Shown: piece by piece, positions 25,002 through 32,022 of the stretch
Position numbering within the stretch: the first letter of the stretch is position 1
How the letters are laid out: each line of letters begins with the position of its first letter
NCBI GenBank assembly: GCA_020853975.1
Contig: JADYXW010000076.1
Coordinates: forward strand, 1-44,299
From: Phycisphaerales bacterium
GTDB lineage: Bacteria > Planctomycetota > Phycisphaerae > Phycisphaerales > UBA1924
DNA: 44,299 bases
Reading direction: 5' to 3'
The notes under the pieces: generated by a model
What the model was told of the DNA's origin: nothing
Databases searched by the model: none
What the model saw: only the letters and a program-made list of their open reading frames with translations
Program-made: the position numbers and the translations under genes

Positions 25002-26309
25002 ATGGCCGTGCCACCCATCGCACCAACGCAGTCCGCAGACCTCCCCCGCGGGAACGCGGTGATCGGCCAGTCCGGCGGCCCCACCGCTGTCATCAACCAG
25101 TCCCTTGTCGGCGTCATCGAGGGCCTGCGCGCCGGCCTGCACGCCGCAGGGATCGTCGGACGCATCCTCGGGATGCGCCACGGCGTCAAGGGCATGACCC
25201 GGGGCGAGTACTTCGACTTCACCGACACCCACCAGGACCGGCTGGATCGGCTGGCCTGCACGCCCTCAAGCGGGCTTGGGTCCACGCGCGACAAGCCCGA
25301 CGCGGCGTACTGCGAACGCGTGCTGGACGCCTGCCGCAAGGGCGACGTGCGTTACTTCTTCTACATCGGGGGCAACGATTCGTCCGACACGTGCCGCCTG
25401 GTCCGCGACATGGCCGTCCGCTCCAACTACGACCTCCGCTGCTTCCATGTCCCAAAGACCATCGACAACGACCTCATGGAGAACGACCACTGCCCGGGCT
25501 TCCCATCGGCGGCCCGGTTTGTCGCCATGGCCTGCATGGCCGATTTCATGGACAACATCTCGCTCCCGGGGATCAAGATCAACGTTGTCATGGGGCGGCA
25601 CGCGGGCTTCCTGACCGCCGCCTCGGCCCTCGCCCGCCGCCACGACCGCGACTGGACGGGCGAAGGGCAGGAATCTTCCGACGGCCCGCAGCTCATTTAC
25701 TGCCCCGAAGTTCCCTTCGACACCGAGCGATTCATCGCGGACGTCGACACGGTCTACCGGGCCAAGGGCCGTTGCCACATCGCCGTCTCCGAGGGAATCA
25801 GCGACAAGAACGGCACGCCCATCGGAGCCACGCTCATCAAGAACCCGCAGACCGACGCCCACGGCAACGTGCAACTCTCGGGCTCGGGCGCACTGGGCGA
25901 CCAACTGGGCGACCTGCTCAAGGCCGCGCTCACCCCCGCGGGGGGCAAGCCACCGCGCGTGCGGGCGGACACCTTCGGCTACGTGCAGCGCTGCTGGCCC
26001 GACGCCAGCCCCGTGGACCAGGTCGAGGCGCGTCGCGCGGGCCGATACGCCGCTCAGCTCGCCCTCGCCGGCCAGCACGACGGCTCGGTCTCGATCGTGC
26101 GCCAGGGCTCCGGCAGTGATCTGTGGCTTGGCAAGGACAACGGGCAGCCCTACCTCGCAACCTACCGGCGCGTGGACCTTTCCGCGGTCGCCGCCAAGAT
26201 GCGCCACATGCCCGCCTCGTTCTTCCAGGGGCACAACAACGTCAGCCGCGAGTTCATCGAGTACTGCCTGCCCCTGGTCGGCCCGCTGCCCGGCTTCGAG
26301 CGTCTCTAG
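25002..26309 (+). CDS. pfp: Pyrophosphate-type 6-phosphofructokinase
   Basis: 435 aa from ATG 25002; GTG 25008 is likelier if the adjacent TACGTT box is the promoter. The first strand-loop is NAVIGQSGGPTAVINQSLVG. The phosphoryl-donor loop is GGNDSSDT (123-130), and PKTIDNDL at 151-158 carries Lys where ATP enzymes have Gly, the marker for PPi use. MGRHAGFLTAASALA binds fructose 6-phosphate. It catalyses reversible phosphorylation of fructose 6-phosphate in the cytoplasm. It is divergent from the portal gene and convergent with the acyltransferase, sharing a CTAG that supplies both stop codons (TAG on each strand). Confidence 0.92.
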   Translation: MAVPPIAPTQSADLPRGNAVIGQSGGPTAVINQSLVGVIEGLRAGLHAAGIVGRILGMRHGVKGMTRGEYFDFTDTHQDRLDRLACTPSSGLGSTRDKPDAAYCERVLDACRKGDVRYFFYIGGNDSSDTCRLVRDMAVRSNYDLRCFHVPKTIDNDLMENDHCPGFPSAARFVAMACMADFMDNISLPGIKINVVMGRHAGFLTAASALARRHDRDWTGEGQESSDGPQLIYCPEVPFDTERFIADVDTVYRAKGRCHIAVSEGISDKNGTPIGATLIKNPQTDAHGNVQLSGSGALGDQLGDLLKAALTPAGGKPPRVRADTFGYVQRCWPDASPVDQVEARRAGRYAAQLALAGQHDGSVSIVRQGSGSDLWLGKDNGQPYLATYRRVDLSAVAAKMRHMPASFFQGHNNVSREFIEYCLPLVGPLPGFERL

Positions 26310-27424
26310 TCTGCGCCGGAGCCCTTCGCGCCCAGCAGCCAGCCGTAGCGACTGCGCGAGAGCCACGCGTGCAGCGCCAGACACACCCCCAGCGTGACGC
26401 CGACGCCCGCGCCGAACTTCAGCCACGGGCCGACTCCAACGCCCATGAGCATGAGTTGCGCCGCCGCCAGCACGGGCAGGTGCAGGATGTACGCCGTGAA
26501 CGAGGCCCCGGAGATGGCGCGAATCACCCGCCCGCTGCGCAGCACCAGCCCGAGCCACACGACACCCGCGATGGCGCTCCACGCGTACGCGCTCCCCACC
26601 ACTCCCAGCCAGGGCTCGCAGCCGCCACGCCCCGCGTCGATTCGTGTCACGAGTAGCCAGAAGGTGACCGCCGCGAGCGGCAAGGCCACCCACCCAAGCC
26701 GCCGCGCTCGCCCGCAGTCATCACGGTGCGCCCACAGCGCCGCGCCCACCCCGAAGAACACGCCGTGATACGCCAGCTTCGGAACGTCCGGCACGAACGA
26801 GTTCCGGAAGTCCAGCATCACCCCGGGCTCGATCATGAGGATCATCGCCGCCAGCAGCGCGCCGGCCCCCAGCGCCCGGCCTGGGTGCACGCGCTCGTCC
26901 GAGGCTTCGCCCCTTCCCCACGCCCTGCACAGGAGCCCATACCCCAGCGACAGCAGCAGCACGTACTCCAGATACCACAGGTGCCCCAGGCCCCACAGCG
27001 CCCTCTCGAGCCCCGGCGCAAAGTTCCCCATCAGCAGGTGGGCCGGCTGTGCCAGCCCGCGTGCCGTCCAGCCTTGCAGCCACACAAGGTACGTCAAGGG
27101 CAGAACCACCATCGTCCCCACCGCCAGCGGCATCCCCAGGCGCACCGCCCTCTGCCTGGCCCACGGCGCGGCCCCGTGCCGAGCGACCGACCCCGCCGCC
27201 AGAAACCCCGCCAGCGCCGAGAACAGCGGAGTCGCGCAGGCATAGCACGCCCAGAAGATCACGTCGAACACGCGGCCCCCGGGCTCTCGAACATGCCACT
27301 TGAGGCTGGGCAACTCGGCCATGGCATATGGAATCGCGGCGTGCAGCACCACGACCATCGCAATCGCCGCGGCCCGCGCGAACGTAACCCCACGCGACCA
27401 GGCTTGCGGGTCCGGCTCCTTCAC
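26306..27424 (-). CDS. Acyltransferase-3 family integral membrane protein
   Basis: 372 aa from a GTG at 27424. About ten hydrophobic helices; the first contains the family's histidine (FARAAAIAMVVVLHAAIPYA). Further features are RLGMPLAVGTMVVLPLTYLV, LWGLGHLWYLEYVLLLSLGY (HLWYLE is typical) and SGASFTAYILHLPVLAAAQL near the end. Such proteins O-acylate surface sugars, lipids or other envelope molecules. The substrate cannot be told. The longer open frame upstream is antisense to the next gene and is not credible. A TACATT box lies exactly 6 nt before the GTG, so the mRNA is probably leaderless. The stop overlaps the phosphofructokinase stop. Confidence 0.88.
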   Translation of the reverse strand: MKEPDPQAWSRGVTFARAAAIAMVVVLHAAIPYAMAELPSLKWHVREPGGRVFDVIFWACYACATPLFSALAGFLAAGSVARHGAAPWARQRAVRLGMPLAVGTMVVLPLTYLVWLQGWTARGLAQPAHLLMGNFAPGLERALWGLGHLWYLEYVLLLSLGYGLLCRAWGRGEASDERVHPGRALGAGALLAAMILMIEPGVMLDFRNSFVPDVPKLAYHGVFFGVGAALWAHRDDCGRARRLGWVALPLAAVTFWLLVTRIDAGRGGCEPWLGVVGSAYAWSAIAGVVWLGLVLRSGRVIRAISGASFTAYILHLPVLAAAQLMLMGVGVGPWLKFGAGVGVTLGVCLALHAWLSRSRYGWLLGAKGSGAD

Positions 27425-27430
27425 GCGGCC

Positions 27431-27436
27431 AATGTA
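27431..27436 (-). promoter_or_regulatory. -10 box TACATT, 6 nt before the acyltransferase start
   Basis: Exactly 6 nt (GGCCGC) between the hexamer and the GTG start, the spacing expected when the start codon is the first base transcribed. No ribosome site. Confidence 0.55.
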
Positions 27437-27460
27437 CCCCGCCCCGGACGCGACTGCTGG

Positions 27461-27466
27461 TATGCT
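27461..27466 (+). promoter_or_regulatory. -10 box TATGCT of the cyclase-fold lipoprotein gene
   Basis: TAnnnT hexamer 22 nt before the ATG at 27489, with GAAGGA between them as ribosome site. Divergent from the acyltransferase promoter in a 64-bp gap. Confidence 0.5.
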
Positions 27467-27488
27467 GCCAACCTCGAAGGACCCCCGC

Positions 27489-28733
27489 ATGCTCCAGCCA
27501 CGCACGCTCGCGCTCGCCCTGCTTGCTTCAACGCCCCTCTTCGGCTGCGCGTCGCACCGCACGCCCCACGCGAGCCCCGCCATGCTCCAGCCGGCGGCCC
27601 GGAACGTAGCGCCCCCCACGCCACCCGCCCAACTCCCGGACGTCACGCCCGAACTCATCAAGGAGTCCCTCGCCAAGGGCGTTGAGGTTCTGCTCTCGAT
27701 GCAGGAGGGCGACAACCGCGACCAGTGGCCATACGAGGGTGTGTACCGCGAGAAGGGCGAGATTCCCATCGGCTACCGCGTGGGCGGCACCGCCATCGTC
27801 GTCATGGCCCTCGCCCGCGCGCCCGGATACGCCGAGGATGCCCCGAGGCAAGAGGCCGTCGCCCGCGCGCTCGCGTTCATCTGCGGCTCACGCTCGCACC
27901 CCGGCATGAGCATCGACGACTACGCCGCGGGCTACGACGTTCGTGCCTGGGGTTACATCGAGGCGTTGCAGTGCCTGTGCCTGCTCCAGAGACTCGGCCT
28001 CGCCCCCGAGGCCTCAAAGCAGGAGTGCGCCGACGCCCTTGACTGGTACCTCGCGGCCCTGCAGCGGATCGAGATTCCGCGCGTCGGGGGCTGGAACTAC
28101 GCCCGCCCGCCCGGCGCGGAAAACCCCGGCGCCCCCTCCACCTTCATGACCGGACCGGCGCTCGAGGCCCTCTTCGCCGCCGCGGCGATCGGCAAGCCAG
28201 TGGACGCGCACGTCATCCAGCGGGGTCTTGCCGTACTCGAGAAGTCGCGACTCGCGACGGGCTCTGTGGTCTACTCGGGCGAGGCCGGGGCCCGCGACCT
28301 GGACCGCACCAGCAACGCGACCCCCGGTGCCGTGGGCCGCATGAACTGTGTCGAATCCGTCCTCTCGCGCGCTGGGCAGTCTTCCCCCGAGCGTGTGAGG
28401 GCGGCGGTTGACGCCTTCCTTGTGCACTGGGGCTGGCTGGATCAGCGCCGCGCCAAGAACGGCACACACGTCGCGCCCTACAACGTCGCCCCGTACTACT
28501 TCATGTTCGCGCACCTTTACGCGGCTCAGTCCGTCGAACTGCTGCCCAGGGGCGAACGCGCCGAGTACCGCCGCCGCGTGCTCCAGATGCTCTTCGTCAC
28601 CCGCGCCGAAGACGGCACGTGGAACGACCGCGTCTTCAAGCGCTCCGCCGCGTTCGGCACTGCCATGGCCATGCTTGCCCTGCTGGAGCCCGACGCGGCC
28701 CACCCCACCTGGACCCAGCCCCCCGCGCAGTAG
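27489..28733 (+). CDS. Lipoprotein with prenyltransferase/squalene-cyclase-like alpha-barrel
   Basis: 414 aa. Signal peptide with lipobox (ASTPLFGC, Cys20). The rest consists of tandem helical hairpins typical of the (alpha/alpha)6 terpenoid-cyclase fold: ESLAKGVEVLLSMQEGDNRD, GGTAIVVMALARAPGYAED, DVRAWGYIEALQCLCLLQRL, STFMTGPALEALFAAAAIGK and YYFMFAHLYAAQSVELLPRG, ending NDRVFKRSAAFGTAMAMLAL. The DxDD or QW motifs of true cyclases are not visible, so it may not be a cyclase. Planctomycetes carry many such envelope proteins of unknown role. Start has a GAAGGA ribosome site. Confidence 0.8.
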   Translation: MLQPRTLALALLASTPLFGCASHRTPHASPAMLQPAARNVAPPTPPAQLPDVTPELIKESLAKGVEVLLSMQEGDNRDQWPYEGVYREKGEIPIGYRVGGTAIVVMALARAPGYAEDAPRQEAVARALAFICGSRSHPGMSIDDYAAGYDVRAWGYIEALQCLCLLQRLGLAPEASKQECADALDWYLAALQRIEIPRVGGWNYARPPGAENPGAPSTFMTGPALEALFAAAAIGKPVDAHVIQRGLAVLEKSRLATGSVVYSGEAGARDLDRTSNATPGAVGRMNCVESVLSRAGQSSPERVRAAVDAFLVHWGWLDQRRAKNGTHVAPYNVAPYYFMFAHLYAAQSVELLPRGERAEYRRRVLQMLFVTRAEDGTWNDRVFKRSAAFGTAMAMLALLEPDAAHPTWTQPPAQ

Positions 28734-28757
28734 CCGCCGCGCAATACTCCGGCCCCC

Positions 28758-29590
28758 ATGGGCATTGCGCCCCAGACGCCCCCTCGGAGCCGGCGCATGC
28801 GGCTCACTTTCCCGTTGCTCGCGATCATTCTGTACGCCCTCGTAGCGGTCGACTCCTCCGCAGCCCGCTACCCGGTCGTGTATCACCTGCACAGCATCGG
28901 CGGCGACCAGGACAGCCAGCAGAACACCTCCTCCCAGCGCGCGTTCGAATCCGCTCACGCCCAGGGGCTCATCGGCAAGGTCATCATCGTCCTCCCGAAC
29001 GCCTACACGGACGCCTTCTGATCAGACCGCATCGGGGGCGACATGCCCGCCGAGACCGCCCCGGTTCTCCAGCTGATCCCCCACGTGAACGCCACGTTCC
29101 GCAGGATCAACGCGCCCGGGTGCCGCGTCATCGAGGGGTTCTCGATGGGGGGCTTCGCCACCACCATGACCTACGCCAAGTTCCCCCGACCTCTTCGCCC
29201 GCGGCATCGAGTACGACGGCGCCTTCGTCACGTGGCAGACCCTGCTCCAATCACACCCCGATCTCGCGCTGAGCATCTTCGGGAACGACGAGACGCCCTT
29301 CAACAAGTTCTCGCCCCGTCGCTGGTCCACCGGGCATGCCCTGATTCTCCGCGGCATGCCCCCGGTCCGCATGGTCGTAGGCGCACTCGTCGGGGGCAAC
29401 CGCCAGTTCCGCAACCACCTGCGCCCACTCCATCGACTGCCTCATCACCACCTCGGGCGCCGCCTCCGCGGCGTTCATCGCCTCGGACCCAAGGCTGCCC
29501 TGCGAACCCGACCGCAACGGAGACGGGAACGCCGTTCAGGGCGACATCGCCGCCATGATCCACCTCGTCGCGGGCGGGCCCCGCCCGCGA
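28758..29590 (+). pseudogene. Decayed secreted esterase with degenerate dockerin
   Basis: Three blocks in different frames reconstruct one protein. Block 1 (28758-29018) has a signal peptide (MRLTFPLLAIILYALVA) and the esterase start YPVVYHLHSIGGDQ, ending DAF then TGA (29019-29021), where a Trp codon is plausible. Translation resumes in frame with IEGFSMGGFATTMTYAKF, containing the GFSMGG nucleophile elbow. An extra C in the C-run near 29187-29191 shifts the frame; the continuation FARGIEYDGAFVTWQTLLQS is in another frame. A further shift near 29425-29435 leads to CEPDRNGDGNAVQGDIAAMI, one damaged dockerin loop with no second loop and no terminal CP. A sequencing error could explain one lesion, not all three. 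Confidence 0.8.
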
Positions 29591-29608
29591 TCAGCCGCGA
29601 TATGCGGC

Positions 29609-31567
29609 TCACACCCCGAGCATCTCCATCGCGGTCTTCGCGATGTCCTGGGAGGTCAGGCCGCAGACCTTCAGCAGTTCCTCGGGCGTCCGAGCGCTCT
29701 TGGGGATGCGCTTCACGTGCATCTGCTTCAGCGTAAAGGCGTCGCCGCTGTCGAGCAGCGCGTCCGCGACCGCGGAGCCGATGCCCCCCCCGAAGTTGTC
29801 TTCGACCGTGATGACATTGCCGCCCGCGGCACCGATGATGTCCAGCACGCCCTCCGCGTCAAAGGGCAGCGAGTAGAGGTCGATGAGCGAGGCGGAGACG
29901 CCCTTCTGATCCAGCAACTCGATCGCGCGGTTCGCCTCGTGCACCATGTAGCCCGCGGCGAGGATCGCGATGTCCTTGCCCTCGTTGAGCACCTCGAAAC
30001 CGCCGAGGTTGAAGACCACGTCGTCGCTGTAGATGAACTCGGTGTCCGGGCGCAGCGTCCGCATGTAGCACACGCCCTCGTACTCCGCCATCACCTGCGT
30101 CAGCGCGTACGCCGCGAAGGCGTCCGAAGGCTGCAGGACGTAGCACCCCGGGTTGCCCCGGTGGTCGCGCATCGTCGTGAAGGCCCGGAACCACGCCACA
30201 TCAGGGAGGGACATCTGGCTGGGCCCGTCCGCCGCGAGCGTGATCCCGCTGTGGCTACCCACGACCTTGAGGTTCGCCCCGGAATAGATCGCCATCTCGA
30301 TCTGGTCGTAGGCCCGCGTCACGAACTTCGAAAACGTGGAGGCGAAGGCCACCTTCCCTCCGGCGGACATGCCCGCGCCGACCGAGAACATGTTCTGCTC
30401 CGCGATCTTGCACTCCACGAACCGGGCGGCGCACGCCGGGTCCTTGCGGAACATCTCCGCGAAGGTGGAGTTGCTGACGTCCGCGTCCAGCACGACCACC
30501 GACGGGTTGACCTGGCCGATGGCCCGCAGCGCGATGCCGTACGCGCGTCGGGTCGCCATGTTCCCGCTCTGCAGCAGGCTCTCCATGTCGTTCTTCTTCA
30601 TGAACTCCGAGAGCGTTGGCACCTCGCCCGGCTCGGGGCTCTTGGCCGCGACCTCGGGCGGGGGTTCGATCGTGAAGGCGTCGGTGGTCGCGAGCGCCGT
30701 TGTCACCTCCAACCGCTTCTGGTCCAGTTCGGTCAGCGCCCGCTTCAGGGCCTCCCCTGTCGGGGGCTTCCCGTGCCATCCGTTGCCCTGGATGCTCGGC
30801 GCGCCCCAGCCCTTCACCGTCTGGGCGATCACCGCCATCGGCTTTGCGGACTTGCCCGAGGTGAAGGCGTCGAAGACGCCCCTGATCTGCGCGGGGTTGT
30901 GCCCGTCGATCACGCGCGCATCAAAGCCGTACGCCTCGAACTTCGCCGCCAGCGTCGCCGCCGACTGCTGCCCGGACACGCGGTCCGCCTGCCCGTACTC
31001 GTTGCAGTTCACGATGGTCAGCAGGTTCCGCAGCTTGCGGTCGACGATGAAGTCCATCGCCTCGGCGATCTGGCCCTCGCGGCTCTCGCCGTCACCCACG
31101 ATGCAGTAGATCTTCTTGTCGTACCCGTCCAGCTTGGCCGCCTCCGCCAGCCCCGCCGCGATCGACAGCCCCTGGCCCAGGCTGCCCGTCGCCGCGTCGA
31201 AGAAGGGGAAGCCCTCCATGGGGTTCGGGTGCCCGTCGAGCTCGCTCTCCAGCGAACGAAGCCTGCGGAGCTCTTCGAGCGTCAGCTTGCGCCGCTTGGC
31301 CGGGTCCTTCCCCACCATCACACCCAGCTTCGCCGCCGCCGCGTACACCGCGGGCACCGCGTGCCCCTCGGACAGCACCAGGCGGTCGCTCGTCGGATAG
31401 TCGGGGTAGTCCGGCGTCCATCGCATCTGCTGGAACATCAGGACCGTCACGATGTGCCCGATGCTCATGGCGCTCGTCGGGTGCCCGCTCCCCGCGGCGG
31501 CGCACATATCCAGCGACAACCGGCCGAGTTCGATCGCCTGGGCGTGTACGGCGGCTTCGAATGACAT
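29609..31567 (-). CDS. tkt: Transketolase
   Basis: 652 aa. ATG at 31567 (MSFEAAVHAQAIELGRLSLD) preferred, with GGGG 8 nt upstream; an ATG six codons earlier (31585) is an alternative. Thiamine diphosphate enzyme of the pentose phosphate and Calvin-type carbon exchanges. Motifs: SGHPTSAMS, SEGHAVPAVYA, GSLGQGLSIAAG, GDGESREGQIAEAMDF (TPP/Mg binding), DGHNPAQI, and C-terminal TVEDNFGGGIGSAVADALL. Length is usual for a single-chain enzyme. Cytoplasmic. It is divergent from the zinc protease gene across 455 bp and ends about 20 nt from the esterase pseudogene. Confidence 0.96.
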   Translation of the reverse strand: MSFEAAVHAQAIELGRLSLDMCAAAGSGHPTSAMSIGHIVTVLMFQQMRWTPDYPDYPTSDRLVLSEGHAVPAVYAAAAKLGVMVGKDPAKRRKLTLEELRRLRSLESELDGHPNPMEGFPFFDAATGSLGQGLSIAAGLAEAAKLDGYDKKIYCIVGDGESREGQIAEAMDFIVDRKLRNLLTIVNCNEYGQADRVSGQQSAATLAAKFEAYGFDARVIDGHNPAQIRGVFDAFTSGKSAKPMAVIAQTVKGWGAPSIQGNGWHGKPPTGEALKRALTELDQKRLEVTTALATTDAFTIEPPPEVAAKSPEPGEVPTLSEFMKKNDMESLLQSGNMATRRAYGIALRAIGQVNPSVVVLDADVSNSTFAEMFRKDPACAARFVECKIAEQNMFSVGAGMSAGGKVAFASTFSKFVTRAYDQIEMAIYSGANLKVVGSHSGITLAADGPSQMSLPDVAWFRAFTTMRDHRGNPGCYVLQPSDAFAAYALTQVMAEYEGVCYMRTLRPDTEFIYSDDVVFNLGGFEVLNEGKDIAILAAGYMVHEANRAIELLDQKGVSASLIDLYSLPFDAEGVLDIIGAAGGNVITVEDNFGGGIGSAVADALLDSGDAFTLKQMHVKRIPKSARTPEELLKVCGLTSQDIAKTAMEMLGV

Positions 31568-32022
31568 CTGTGAGGCCCCTTCCATTGTGAACACCGGCCC
31601 TTTTCGCGCCGGTGCGTGAGGTTCGGTCACCCGCAGGGCGGACTCACCGCGCGAGGCTCCGACGCCCCACCAGAGCCCGCACCTCGGGTCGCACGCTGAG
31701 TATCGCGCCGCCGCCCCCCCCGGGCAACCCCGCCCGCCCAGAAAAGTGCAAATCGCGTGCCACCATCCGATTTGGGCACTCCCGAGCCCACAACCGACAG
31801 TTCCGCCGCCCGGGGAGCTCCCCTGTATCGGCTGGCAGTCCGACCTGTCTCGATCACCCTCGGGGGTGACGGGTCCAGATCGTTCCCGCGTCTTTGGGTA
31901 CAGTGCCCTGTCGCGAGGGCGGGGTGCTGCTGCGCACCCTCCATCCCAGGTGGTCGCCTGTCCGGCGTGGTCTCCCACGCCCCTCGCGGCCTGTGTGTTT
32001 CGTTTCCCCCAAGGAGTCGGTC
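31568..32022. other. 455-bp divergent intergenic region (tkt / zinc protease)
   Basis: On the tkt side a GC-rich inverted repeat (ACCGGC/GCCGGT, about 31589-31611) lies 20-45 nt before the start. On the protease side a TACAGT -10 (31899-31904) leads a long leader (~110 nt) ending in AAGGAG at 32011. The rest is GC-rich with no gene seen. Confidence 0.5.
31899..31904 (+). promoter_or_regulatory. -10 box TACAGT of the zinc protease gene
   Basis: TAnnnT hexamer in TTGGGTACAGT; predicts a ~110-nt leader, much longer than for other genes here, so the untranslated region may hold post-transcriptional control. No -35 could be placed with confidence. Confidence 0.4.
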
